Shown here piece by piece: positions 8,638-17,507 of a stretch of DNA of 64,000 nucleotides (its first letter is position 1; each line of letters begins with the position of its first letter). A program made the translations under genes and the position numbers. Source of the stretch: Microbacterium sp. MM2322 (GTDB lineage Bacteria; Actinomycetota; Actinomycetes; Actinomycetales; Microbacteriaceae); the NCBI RefSeq assembly GCF_964186585.1, contig NZ_OZ075067.1, positions 1,116,001-1,180,000 on the forward strand, written 5' to 3'. The notes under the pieces were generated by a model, which worked only from the letters and a program-made list of their open reading frames with translations, ran no database searches and was not told the origin of the DNA.

Positions 8638-9210
8638 TCATTCCTTCGTGGCGCCCTGTCGACCGCGAACGATCGCGACGGCGATCACGACGCCGACGGC
8701 GGTGAAGATGATGGCTCCGCCGACCGCGTACGGGACGGCGTTGAATCCCTCGGTCGACCCCTCCGCTCGCTCCGCGGCGGACTCGCCGCATTGCTCTACG
8801 GCTTCGACCTTGCCGACCTCGCCGACGGAGAACGAGTACTCGTCGGAGATGGGATGTCCGTCGCTCGAGACCGCCTTCCACTGCACGAGGACGGCACCCT
8901 CGACGGGTCCGCTGATGCGCTGAGCGACGGTGTTGCCTTCCACGATCGGATCGCCGATGCCGATCGGGGCGCACTCCTCGTCGAAGACGGCGAAACGGGT
9001 GGCACCCGGTTCGGTCGACGGCGCGTCGCTCAGCGTGAGGGTGATCTTGTCCGGTGACGTCCCCAGGAGCGCGTCCGGCGATGGATCGGACGCAAGCAGC
9101 TCATCGTGGGCTGCGGCCGAGGACGCAGGCGCGAACATCAGAAGCGCGCCGATGGCCGCTCCGACGAGGGCGCCGGCGAGGCGGGGGGCGCGTCGTGAGG
9201 TGGAGGACAT
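8638..9210 (-). CDS. CopC-domain copper-binding membrane protein
   Basis: A 190-residue exported protein. Residues 1-34 form a signal peptide ending in SSAAA, so that H35 would become the N-terminal residue, as in the copper 'histidine brace' of CopC. The remaining Cu(II) ligands D117 and H119 appear in VSSDGHPISDEYSF. A single membrane anchor (about 162-182) and a short basic tail close the protein, giving an extracellular copper-binding domain tethered to the membrane. The start is supported by TATCGT 7 nt upstream. A CopD partner is not encoded next to it; the next minus-strand gene upstream is a small unknown protein. Confidence 0.85.
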   Translation of the reverse strand: MSSTSRRAPRLAGALVGAAIGALLMFAPASSAAAHDELLASDPSPDALLGTSPDKITLTLSDAPSTEPGATRFAVFDEECAPIGIGDPIVEGNTVAQRISGPVEGAVLVQWKAVSSDGHPISDEYSFSVGEVGKVEAVEQCGESAAERAEGSTEGFNAVPYAVGGAIIFTAVGVVIAVAIVRGRQGATKE

Positions 9211-9305
9211 GCGCGAGACGATAAGCGCAGAGTCGCGTTCGCAGCGGGCCCTGTCGTCAGTCCGGACGGATGACTACGATGCGGGCCGTCACTCCGTTCG
9301 TGGCG

Positions 9306-9659
9306 TCAGACCAGCGACAAGGCGTTGAATCGCCGTGACCCCACCGCGAGGACACCGTGGCGGCGGTGGTAGGCGACGGGGTCACCCGGGCTCGCATCGG
9401 ACGCCGCTCCCGCACCGTTCCACAGTGAGAAGCGTTCGGCGCCACTCCAGCTCATCAGTTCGATCTCGCCCGTCTCCGCGGACACCTCGGTCACGACCGC
9501 ATCGATCCACTCCGCCGGATCGGCGTCTGCCAGTCGAGCGGGGACGAGATGCAGCGCGTGGCCCGGCGCGAACGTAGAACAGGCCCGTCCCGTGCGGCAC
9601 ATGCACGTCGCTTCCTGACGCGCGACGGCGGCGGGGATGCGGGGGAATGGCCGGGACAC
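9306..9659 (-). CDS. Small hypothetical protein with N-terminal cysteines
   Basis: A 117-residue protein that I do not recognise. The GTG at 9659 is chosen because AAGGAGC lies about 7 nt upstream on the minus strand, with TAGCCT (9695-9700) as a -10 element further up. Cysteines at residues 19, 21 and 27 form a C-x-C-x5-C cluster. The rest contains short beta-like stretches (IDAVVTEVSAETGEIELMSW) and a conserved-looking end (YHRRHGVLAVGSRRFNALS). It lies upstream of the CopC-like gene on the same strand, separated by about 95 bp. A metal-related role is possible but unproven. Confidence 0.55.
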   Translation of the reverse strand: MSRPFPRIPAAVARQEATCMCRTGRACSTFAPGHALHLVPARLADADPAEWIDAVVTEVSAETGEIELMSWSGAERFSLWNGAGAASDASPGDPVAYHRRHGVLAVGSRRFNALSLV

Positions 9660-9825
9660 GATCTGCTCCTTGTTTCCTGCGGGTGGTGTGCGTCAGGCTA
9701 CGCAAGCGGACTCTGGATGGTCGTGCCCGACGACACACGGAGAAACACCGCTGACGCGCGCCGATCCCGGGTGCTCGGCAACCCGGAGCGTGACCGATCG
9801 GTTACTGTGGAAGAAGGAGGACATC

Positions 9826-10314
9826 GTGGACGACAATCAGCGACCGAGCGGCGATATCAATCGTGCTGCCGAGACGTCTGCGCACCCACGACTCGTGGAC
9901 TCGACGCAGACCTTCGGCCACGACTCGGACCTCTCTTTCGTGCCTTTCGGCGCCGAATTGACGGCCGCGGAGGTGGAGGCGATCAATGCGCTGCCCGCCC
10001 GCGCCGCTCTGCTCGTGGTTCGCTCGGGACCGACTGCGGGTGCGCGCTACCTGCTCGACACCGATGTGACGACGGTGGGTCGTCATCCCGAGGCCGACAT
10101 CTTCTTCGACGACGTGACGGTGTCCCGTCGGCACGCGGAGATCACGCGTACGGGGGCGACCTACGAGTTGATCGATCAGCGCTCTCTCAACGGGACCTAC
10201 GTCAACGGCGAGCGTGTCGATCGTGCCACCCTGACAGACGGTGCCGAGGTGCGGGTCGGAAAGTTCCGTCTCAACTTCTTCGTGGCTCCGGCAGAGCGGG
10301 CGATCAGCGCGTGA
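9826..10314 (+). CDS. garA: FHA-domain regulator, GarA/OdhI type
   Basis: A 162-residue protein that, in mycobacteria and corynebacteria, binds and inhibits 2-oxoglutarate dehydrogenase unless phosphorylated by Ser/Thr kinases. The C-terminal FHA domain (about 62-155) keeps the phosphothreonine-binding residues: G85-R86, S100-R101-x-H103 and N122-G123-T124. The flexible N-terminus carries DSTQTF, with T27 and T29 as candidates for the kinase-target threonines of GarA/OdhI; this equivalence is inferred. GTG 9826 is preceded by AAGGAGG, and TACTGT at 9803-9808 is the probable -10. The stop overlaps the next start as GTGA. The PASTA kinase in this window is a possible kinase for it. Confidence 0.85.
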   Translation: MDDNQRPSGDINRAAETSAHPRLVDSTQTFGHDSDLSFVPFGAELTAAEVEAINALPARAALLVVRSGPTAGARYLLDTDVTTVGRHPEADIFFDDVTVSRRHAEITRTGATYELIDQRSLNGTYVNGERVDRATLTDGAEVRVGKFRLNFFVAPAERAISA

Positions 10315-10991
10315 GCTCGGCTGCCGCCACCCGGGGACGAGTTGCGTCCTCGGGGTCATTGAGTATTGGCCAGGTTCTCGCGAGGCTGAGCCCCGAGTTT
10401 CCTGCACTGACCGCGAGCAAGCTCCGCTTTCTTGAAGTCCAAGGGATCGTGACGCCCGTGCGCACCGACTCCGGCTACCGGAAGTTCTCTTCCGCTGACG
10501 TTGAGCGCCTTCGCACCGCGCTCACGATGCAGCGTGATTTCGGCATCCCGCTGGCTCGTATCCGTGAGTATCTCGAGGAGCATGGCGAGGAGGCCGCTCC
10601 TGCGCCTCCCGCATCGATCGTGCAGACGACGAGGCGCTACCGTCGCGATGAGCTCATCAGCACAGCCGGTGCGTCGCCCACCCTGTTGAACGAAGCCGTG
10701 TCGGCAGGGCTCATCCTGCCCGCCGATTCCTTCGACGAGCGCGCGTTGGGATTGCTTCGATCCCTGGTCGCGCTGAACGCCCACGGCATCCAGCCGCGCC
10801 ACATCCGGACGATCCGGCAGAGTGCGGAGCGCGAGGTCGCCTTGATCGAGAGCGCGATCGCACCGCTGCTGCGTCGCGCCGATGCCGGCGCGCGCGCCCA
10901 GGCGAGCGAGGCTGCTCCCGAGCTGGCGCGCAGGCTCGAAGAGGTCCGGCAGTTCTTCGTCGGTGCGGCGCTCGAGCGCCTGACGCCGTGA
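10311..10991 (+). CDS. ftsR: MerR-family regulator, FtsR/Rv1828 type
   Basis: A 226-residue MerR-like regulator. The N-terminal winged helix (SLSIGQVLARLSPEF, TASKLRFLEVQGIV, YRKFSSADVERLRTALTM) is followed by a long helical region and a divergent C-terminal domain, as in Mycobacterium Rv1828 and Corynebacterium FtsR. FtsR was reported to control ftsZ expression in Corynebacterium, and the ftsZ gene is in this window. Translation is coupled to garA through a GTGA overlap at 10311-10314. The effector is unknown. The gene symbol rests on order next to garA and domain layout rather than a computed alignment. Confidence 0.75.
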   Translation: MSSAAATRGRVASSGSLSIGQVLARLSPEFPALTASKLRFLEVQGIVTPVRTDSGYRKFSSADVERLRTALTMQRDFGIPLARIREYLEEHGEEAAPAPPASIVQTTRRYRRDELISTAGASPTLLNEAVSAGLILPADSFDERALGLLRSLVALNAHGIQPRHIRTIRQSAEREVALIESAIAPLLRRADAGARAQASEAAPELARRLEEVRQFFVGAALERLTP

Positions 10992-11091
10992 CCGTCGCCC
11001 GCGACACGCCGGGGCCCGCCGAGCGGATGTCGTTGCCCGAGGCTCGTCCCTCCTCTAGCGTTGAAGCACCGATCACCTGCAGGAGGCCTCG

Positions 11092-11637
11092 ATGACTGCG
11101 CACGACGCGCTGGGCGAGCAGAAGTTCTCGACAGAGCTCCTGTTCACCGACGGTCTCCCCGAGATGGATGACGAAGTCGGTTACCGCGGTGCCCAGGCGG
11201 CACGCGCAGCCGGCATCACCTACCGTCAGCTCGACTACTGGGCGCGCACCGAGTTGGTCGAGCCCACCGTGCGCGGCGCAAGCGGCTCCGGATCGCAGCG
11301 TCTCTACGGCTTCCGCGACATCCTCGTTCTGAAGCTCGTGAAGCGCCTGCTCGACACGGGAATCTCCCTCCAACAGATCCGGATCGCCGTCGACCAGCTT
11401 CGCGCGGCTGGCATCCGTGACCTTGCGGGCACCACCCTTATGAGCGACGGCGCCTCGGTGTACCTTTGCACGTCGAACGACGAGGTCATCGATCTCGTCA
11501 GTCGCGGTCAGGGCGTCTTCGGCATCGCAGTCGGCAAGGTGCTCCGCGAAGTGGAGACGACTCTGATCGACTTCGACGCACAGCAGTCCGACCACACGGA
11601 CGAGCTGGCCGCGCGACGAGCGGCCCGATCCGCCTGA
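11092..11637 (+). CDS. Second MerR-family regulator (Rv1830-like)
   Basis: A 181-residue regulator with a MerR-type DNA-binding domain at about residues 35-110 (GYRGAQAARAAGITYRQLDY, WARTELVEPTVRG, YGFRDILVLKLVKRLLD). It has an N-terminal extension and a short C-terminal domain. Position and form match mycobacterial Rv1830, which lies downstream of Rv1828 and the DUF151 nuclease gene Rv1829; here no DUF151 gene fits in the 100-bp gap. GCAGGAGGC about 6 nt before ATG 11092 is a good ribosome-binding site and TAGCGT upstream is a possible -10. Its target and effector are not evident. Confidence 0.75.
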   Translation: MTAHDALGEQKFSTELLFTDGLPEMDDEVGYRGAQAARAAGITYRQLDYWARTELVEPTVRGASGSGSQRLYGFRDILVLKLVKRLLDTGISLQQIRIAVDQLRAAGIRDLAGTTLMSDGASVYLCTSNDEVIDLVSRGQGVFGIAVGKVLREVETTLIDFDAQQSDHTDELAARRAARSA

Positions 11638-11702
11638 CGAATGCCCTGATTTCGGCGCTCTGTTCTGCGCCGGCAGGTCCGCGTCCGCGCCTGCTTCCCG
11701 GC

Positions 11703-12515
11703 TCAGGCGGGGGTGCTGGCTCCCGTGACCGGAATACGGCCCGTCCGGACGATGCGGTCGAGCAACGAGTCGAAATCTGCGGCCAGTTCCTGCGCAGAAT
11801 CGCCGGGCCAGATGTGCAACGGCTTCGCCGCGCCCTGGGCCTGCTGGAGCGACGTGCGCTCGGGGAGCTGAGGAGCCAGCACGAGCGGGCCGAACATGTC
11901 GCGGAGTTCCTTGATGCGGAACTGGTGTTCGATCGACTGCGGTCGGACACGGTTGACGACGATGCCGAGCGGCTGCAGGCGAGGGGAGAGGCCGCGACGA
12001 ATCTCTTCGATGGCGCGGAGAGCGCGGTCAGCGGCGGCGACGGAGAAGAGGCCGGGCTCGGTGACCACGACGACGCGGTCGGATGCCGCCCACGCCGTGC
12101 GTGTCAGCGCGTTCAGGGACGGCGCGCAGTCGATGAGAACGAGATCGTAGTCCGCCTCGATCGTCGCCAGCGCTTCTTCGAGCTTCCAGACGTCGCGGAC
12201 GCTGGGGTGCGGTCCGTCGAAGTTGATGGCGGACGGACTGCCGATCATCACGTCGATCGTGCCCGGGTGCACCTTCGCCCATCCGCTCGAGGTGATCGCC
12301 TGACGGACGACCTTCTCTTTGGGGTTGGCGAGGACATCGGCGACATTGAGTCGGCCGGCGACTTGGATGTCCATCCCCGTCGACACGTCGGACTGCGGGT
12401 CCAGGTCGACGACAAGGGTCCGTACCCCGCGCGCGAACGCCGCGGAGGCGAGGCCCAGGGTCACGGTCGTCTTGCCGACGCCACCTTTGAGGGAGCTGAC
12501 GGAGAGTACGTGCAC
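11703..12515 (-). CDS. Orphan ParA-family ATPase
   Basis: A 270-residue ParA/MinD-type ATPase with the deviant Walker A motif LKGGVGKTT (K10-T17), the Walker A' region (VVDLDPQSDVSTG) and the DxxP-type Walker B segment (LVLIDCAPSLN). There is no parB gene or parS-like site beside it, so it is unlikely to be the chromosomal segregation ParA; it more likely positions another cargo, like the orphan PldP/ParA-like proteins of actinobacteria. The GTG at 12515 is chosen over the longer frame because the protein motif starts there and TAACGT lies 8 nt upstream. It is divergent from pyc, sharing a 97-bp promoter region. Confidence 0.82.
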   Translation of the reverse strand: MHVLSVSSLKGGVGKTTVTLGLASAAFARGVRTLVVDLDPQSDVSTGMDIQVAGRLNVADVLANPKEKVVRQAITSSGWAKVHPGTIDVMIGSPSAINFDGPHPSVRDVWKLEEALATIEADYDLVLIDCAPSLNALTRTAWAASDRVVVVTEPGLFSVAAADRALRAIEEIRRGLSPRLQPLGIVVNRVRPQSIEHQFRIKELRDMFGPLVLAPQLPERTSLQQAQGAAKPLHIWPGDSAQELAADFDSLLDRIVRTGRIPVTGASTPA

Positions 12516-12612
12516 AAGGCTCCACGTTACCGTCCCGTAGGCTGTGAGGGTACTCAGCCCGTACCTCGGCGGCCCCGACGCAGCGGCCCCGCACCCTGTA
12601 GAGGTGAAGAGC

Positions 12613-15600
12613 ATGTTTCGCAAGATTCTGGTCGCCAATCGCGGAGAGATCGCCATCCGTGCCTTCCGTGCCGCGTACGAGCTCGGTGCCCGCACCGTTG
12701 CGGTGTTCCCGTACGAGGACCGGTACTCCTTGCACCGACTGAAGGCGGATGAGGCCTACCAGATCGGCGAGGTCGGCCACCCCGTCCGCGCGTACCTCGA
12801 CGTCGACGAGATCATCCGTGTCGCGCTCGAGAGCGGTGCCGACGCCATCTACCCCGGCTACGGGTTCCTCTCCGAGAACCCGGAGCTGTCCGCACAGGCC
12901 GCAGAGAACGGCATCGCGTTCATCGGTCCTTCCGCCACGGTCCTCGAGATGGCGGGCAACAAGGTGACGGCGAAGCGGCACGCGGTCGCCGCGGGCGTTC
13001 CGGTGCTCCGCTCGACGGAGGCGTCCGACGACATCGATGCGCTCGTCGCGCAGGCGGACGACATCGGCTTCCCGATCTTCGTGAAGGCCGTCGCCGGTGG
13101 TGGCGGACGTGGGATGCGGCGGGTCGAGCACCCTGACGCGCTTCCCCCTGCCCTGTCGGAGGCCATGCGGGAGGCGGGCAGCGCGTTCGGTGACGCCCGG
13201 GTCTTCCTCGAGCAGGCCGTCCAGCGGCCGCGGCACGTCGAAGTCCAGATCCTCGCCGACAAGGCGGGGAACACCGTCCACCTCTTCGAGCGTGACTGCT
13301 CCGTGCAGCGCCGGCATCAGAAGGTCGTCGAGATCGCCCCCGCGCCGAACCTGTCCGACGAGATCCGTCAGAGCCTGCACGCGTACGCCGTCGCCTTCGC
13401 CGAGTCGATCGGGTACGAGAACGCAGGGACTGTGGAGTTCCTGCTCGAGACCGCCGGTCCCCGCGCGGGCGAGGTCGTCTTCATCGAGATGAACCCGCGC
13501 ATCCAGGTGGAGCACACGGTGACCGAAGAGGTGACCGACGTCGACCTCGTGCAATCGCAGATGCGCATCGCCTCGGGGGAGACCCTCGACGATCTCGGTC
13601 TTCGACAGGAGCAGATCCAGCTGCGCGGCGCGGCCCTGCAGTGCCGCATCACGACCGAGGATCCGGCCCACGGCTTCCGCCCTGACACGGGCAAGATCAC
13701 CACCTACCGATCGCCGGGCGGCGCCGGCATCCGTCTCGATGGCGGGACGACGGCCGCCGGCTCCCAGATCAGCCCGCACTTCGACTCGATGCTGTCGAAG
13801 CTGACGGCTCGAGGCCGGGACTTCGAGGCAGCGGTCGTTCGCTCGCGGCGCGCGCTGGCGGAGTTCCGCATCCGCGGCGTCTCGACGAACATCCCTTTCC
13901 TGCAGCGCGTCCTCGACGACCCTGCTTTCGTCGCCGGCGACCTCAGCACCGCGTTCATCGACGAGCGGCCGGAGCTCGTGCTCGGCCGGGAGTCGAAGGA
14001 TCGCGGCTCGAAGGTCGTCTCCTGGCTCGCCGACGTGACCGTGAACCGGCCGAACGGCGACAGTCCGGTCCACACCGATCCTGCGGCCAAGCTTCCGCCG
14101 GTCGCACTCGACGCCGAGCCCGCTCCGGGTTCACGTCAGCGCCTCCTCGAGTTGGGCCCGAAAGAGTTCGCCGCGGCCCTGCGGGCTCAGCGCGGGCTCG
14201 CCGTCACCGAGACGACCTTCCGAGACGCGCACCAGTCACTGTTGGCCACGCGGGTGCGCACGAAGGATCTCGTACGCGTCGCACCGCACGTGGCGCGCCT
14301 CACGCCTCAGCTGCTGTCCGTCGAGGCCTGGGGCGGGGCGACGTACGACGTCGCGCTCCGCTTCCTCGGCGAAGACCCCTGGGAGCGTCTGGACGCACTT
14401 CGCGCGGCGCTCCCGAACGTCGCGATCCAGATGCTCCTCCGCGGGCGGAACACCGTGGGCTACACGCCCTACCCCACGAAGGTCACGGATGCGTTCGTGG
14501 CTGAGGCCGCGGCATCCGGGGTCGACATCTTCCGCATCTTCGACGCGTTGAACGACGTGAGTCAGATGCGGCCGGCGATCGAGGCGGTCCTCGCGACCGA
14601 CACCGCCGTCGCCGAGGCGGCCCTCTGCTACACGGGAAACCTCCTCGACCCCGCTGAGGACCTCTACACGCTGGACTACTATCTGCGCCTCGCGGAGCAG
14701 ATGGTCGGGGCCGGTGCCCACATCCTCGCCATCAAGGACATGGCCGGTCTGCTGCGCCCGGCCGCCGCGACGCAACTCGTCACGGCGCTCCGAGAGCGCT
14801 TCGACCTGCCCGTCCACCTGCACACGCACGACACCGCGGGCGGTCAACTGGCGACGCTCCTGGCGGCCAGTGCGGCGGGAGTGGATGCCGTCGACGCGGC
14901 CGCCGCGCCGATGTCGGGTACGACGAGCCAGCCCTCGCTGTCGGCGCTCGTGGCGGCGCTGGCCGACACCGATCGCGACACGGAACTCGATCTGCAGGCG
15001 GTCTCGGACCTGGAGCCCTACTGGGAAGCCGTCCGGAACCTGTACGCGCCGTTCGAGTCGGGGCTCCCCGGCCCGACCGGCCGGGTGTACCACCACGAGA
15101 TCCCCGGCGGACAGCTGTCCAACCTTCGCCAGCAGGCGATCGCGCTCGGACTGTCAGAGGACTTCGAGCTCATCGAGGACATGTACGCGGCCGCCGACAG
15201 GATGCTCGGACGCATCCCCAAGGTGACGCCGTCGTCCAAGGTCGTGGGCGACCTCGCTCTGCACCTCGCGGCGGTGAAGGCCGATCCTGCGGACTTCGAA
15301 GCGCACCCCGAGAAGTACGACGTGCCGGACTCGGTCGTCGGATTCATGGCGGGTGAGCTCGGTGATCTCCCCGGCGGGTGGCCGGAGCCGTTCCGGTCGA
15401 AGGTCCTCGCGGGCCGCTCGGTGAAGGTAGGCGTCACGGAGATATCCCCGGATGATGCCGCGGCGCTCGACGCCGAATCGGCGACGCGTCGCGACACCCT
15501 GAACCGCCTTCTCTTCCCCGCACCGACGAAGGCGTTCCACGAGGTTCGCGAGACGTACGGCGACCTCAGCGTGCTCGACACGATTGCCTACCTCTACGGC

Positions 15601-16020
15601 ATGAAGCCCGGTCAGGAGCACGTCGTCGAGATCGAGCGGGGCGTACAGCTGTACGTCGGTCTCGAAGCGATCGGCGAGGTCGATGACAAGGGGATGCGGA
15701 CGGTGATGGCCACCCTCAACGGTCAGCTCCGCCCCGTCACAGTGCGGGATCGTTCCGTCGCCGTCGAAGCTCGTCAGGCCGAGAAGGCCGACACGTCGAA
15801 ACCGGGTCAGGTGGCGGCTCCGTTCTCGGGTGTCGTCACCGTCAAGGCGGACGTGGGGACGAAAGTCCGCGCGGGCGAACCCGTGGCATCCATTGAAGCG
15901 ATGAAGATGGAGGCAGCCATCGCCGCCCCCGTCGACGGCGTGGTGGAGCGCGTCGTCATCGCGTCGACCGCGCAGGTCGAGGCGGGCGACCTTTTGCTCG
16001 TGGTCCGTCCCGCGGACTAA
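12613..16020 (+). CDS. pyc: Pyruvate carboxylase
   Basis: An anaplerotic biotin enzyme that makes oxaloacetate from pyruvate, bicarbonate and ATP. The 1135-residue single chain has the usual order: biotin carboxylase domain from MFRKILVANRGEIAIRAF, with the ATP-grasp signatures VKAVAGGGGRGMR and FIEMNPRIQVEHTVTE; carboxyltransferase domain opening with TTFRDAHQSLLATRVRT near residue 534; and a C-terminal biotin carrier domain with the biotin lysine K1098 in EAMKMEA. The ATG is preceded by GAGGTGAAG. The enzyme stands between two ParA-like ATPase genes transcribed away from and after it; only the downstream one shares its strand. Confidence 0.97.
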   Translation: MFRKILVANRGEIAIRAFRAAYELGARTVAVFPYEDRYSLHRLKADEAYQIGEVGHPVRAYLDVDEIIRVALESGADAIYPGYGFLSENPELSAQAAENGIAFIGPSATVLEMAGNKVTAKRHAVAAGVPVLRSTEASDDIDALVAQADDIGFPIFVKAVAGGGGRGMRRVEHPDALPPALSEAMREAGSAFGDARVFLEQAVQRPRHVEVQILADKAGNTVHLFERDCSVQRRHQKVVEIAPAPNLSDEIRQSLHAYAVAFAESIGYENAGTVEFLLETAGPRAGEVVFIEMNPRIQVEHTVTEEVTDVDLVQSQMRIASGETLDDLGLRQEQIQLRGAALQCRITTEDPAHGFRPDTGKITTYRSPGGAGIRLDGGTTAAGSQISPHFDSMLSKLTARGRDFEAAVVRSRRALAEFRIRGVSTNIPFLQRVLDDPAFVAGDLSTAFIDERPELVLGRESKDRGSKVVSWLADVTVNRPNGDSPVHTDPAAKLPPVALDAEPAPGSRQRLLELGPKEFAAALRAQRGLAVTETTFRDAHQSLLATRVRTKDLVRVAPHVARLTPQLLSVEAWGGATYDVALRFLGEDPWERLDALRAALPNVAIQMLLRGRNTVGYTPYPTKVTDAFVAEAAASGVDIFRIFDALNDVSQMRPAIEAVLATDTAVAEAALCYTGNLLDPAEDLYTLDYYLRLAEQMVGAGAHILAIKDMAGLLRPAAATQLVTALRERFDLPVHLHTHDTAGGQLATLLAASAAGVDAVDAAAAPMSGTTSQPSLSALVAALADTDRDTELDLQAVSDLEPYWEAVRNLYAPFESGLPGPTGRVYHHEIPGGQLSNLRQQAIALGLSEDFELIEDMYAAADRMLGRIPKVTPSSKVVGDLALHLAAVKADPADFEAHPEKYDVPDSVVGFMAGELGDLPGGWPEPFRSKVLAGRSVKVGVTEISPDDAAALDAESATRRDTLNRLLFPAPTKAFHEVRETYGDLSVLDTIAYLYGMKPGQEHVVEIERGVQLYVGLEAIGEVDDKGMRTVMATLNGQLRPVTVRDRSVAVEARQAEKADTSKPGQVAAPFSGVVTVKADVGTKVRAGEPVASIEAMKMEAAIAAPVDGVVERVVIASTAQVEAGDLLLVVRPAD

Positions 16021-16070
16021 CCTGGTGCGTCGGGCTTTTCGAGCCCCGAGATCCACCAGGAGTGACCCCC

Positions 16071-17507
16071 GTGATGCGTGAGCGCGACAACGAGACGTCG
16101 GACGACGTCGACAACGGTGTGCTCGAGCGCACCGACAACCTCGAGACGACCGGGATCGGCATCGTCGACGGTGCCACGGCGCAGATCGATCTCGCCCTGC
16201 CCACGCTGTCCGACGGTGACGACGATTACGTCGAGGATGACGGATCCGCCCTTCCGGTGAGCGAGCACGACCTGCGCTACGGCGATCAGGATGCCGAGGT
16301 GCACGAGGTCGCCGCGGACGACGTCGCCACGGAAGATTCTGCGATCGCGGAGAACGAGCGCGACGAGTCCAATGAGGTCGTCGATGCGGACGTCGTCGCT
16401 CCGCACGGAGAGACCACTGTGTCCGCGCAGACGGGCGTCACGAGGCGCGCCATGCACCACCCGGTGTCCAGCGACAAGCATGCGCTCGAGCGAGTGCGCG
16501 GCGCGCGCGTCGAGGAGGAACCGCTCCAGTCCCGCCGACTCGACCAGTTGAGCGCCGATCGCGAGAGCCCCGACCTCCTCACGGCCGACCGGCTCATCGA
16601 CCGCACGCGCGTTGCGGGGGCGGAGCCCGAGGGCATGTGGCAGCGACTCGTCTACGGCGCCACCGGTGGTCGGGTCGTGCTCGCGGACAACGCCCGCGTC
16701 CGTGCCCGGAAGGACCTCGACGGTCGCATCTCTGCGCCGCTGACGGGTGGCGCGAAGTTCGTGCCGGTCCTGTCCCGCAAGGGCGGCGTCGGAAAGACGA
16801 GCGTCACGACGCTCCTCGGGATGGCCCTCGCCGACGCGCGGGAAGACCGCGTGATCGCCATCGACGCGAATCCCGATCGGGGGACCCTGGCCGAGCGGAT
16901 CGAACGCTCGAGCGGCAAGACCGTCCGCGACCTCGTCCGCGCCCGCGCCGACGTCTCCGGCTTCAACGATCTCTCCGCCATCGTCGCCCGGGACGAGACG
17001 CGCCTCGACATCCTGGCCTCCGACGCAGACCCGCACCTCTCCGAGGCGTTCAGTGACCGCGACTACCACGACGTCGCCGCCATCGCGGCCCATTACTACT
17101 CGATCGTCCTGACGGACAGCGGCACCGGGATCGTCCACTCCGTGATGGATGCGACGCTCGAACTGGCCGACCAGCTTCTCATCGTGGCGGGCCGGAGCAT
17201 CGACGAAGCGAAGCTCGCGTCCGAGACGCTGTCGTGGCTCGAATCCAACGGGTACGCCGACCTCGCCCGCGGCGCGGTCGTTGTCCTCAACACCTCCCGT
17301 CCCGGTGCGAGCCTCGTCCGACCCAGCGAACTCGAGGCGCACTTCCGCACCCGCGTGCGCGCCGTCGTGACGATTCCCTACGACGCCCATATCGCCACCG
17401 GCGGACCGATCACCTTCCGTCGCCTCTCCGCGGCGACGCGCGGCGCGGCCCGGGAGCTCGCGGCCGTCGTCGTCGAGGGCCTCCGCGCCACGGGGACGGT
17501 CCGCTGA
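16071..17507 (+). CDS. MinD/ParA-like ATPase with long acidic N-terminal extension
   Basis: A 478-residue protein in two parts. Residues 1 to about 225 are acidic and low-complexity and probably disordered, except for a conserved segment MWQRLVYGATGGRV just before the ATPase. The C-terminal part is a MinD/ParA ATPase with Walker A SRKGGVGKTSVTT (Lys near residue 240) and AIDANPDRGTLAERI. This layout resembles EspI-like MinD proteins associated with type VII secretion and related actinobacterial envelope ATPases, though no secretion genes are in the window. GTG 16071 and ATG 16074 are both possible; AGGAG at 16058-16062 favours 16071. The stop overlaps def by one base (TGATG). Confidence 0.78.
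   Translation: MMRERDNETSDDVDNGVLERTDNLETTGIGIVDGATAQIDLALPTLSDGDDDYVEDDGSALPVSEHDLRYGDQDAEVHEVAADDVATEDSAIAENERDESNEVVDADVVAPHGETTVSAQTGVTRRAMHHPVSSDKHALERVRGARVEEEPLQSRRLDQLSADRESPDLLTADRLIDRTRVAGAEPEGMWQRLVYGATGGRVVLADNARVRARKDLDGRISAPLTGGAKFVPVLSRKGGVGKTSVTTLLGMALADAREDRVIAIDANPDRGTLAERIERSSGKTVRDLVRARADVSGFNDLSAIVARDETRLDILASDADPHLSEAFSDRDYHDVAAIAAHYYSIVLTDSGTGIVHSVMDATLELADQLLIVAGRSIDEAKLASETLSWLESNGYADLARGAVVVLNTSRPGASLVRPSELEAHFRTRVRAVVTIPYDAHIATGGPITFRRLSAATRGAARELAAVVVEGLRATGTVR

Noticed and set aside
12028..14073. A 681-codon minus-strand open frame across the start of pyc and the ParA gene
   Set aside because: It overlaps two well-supported genes and reads as antisense low-complexity sequence.
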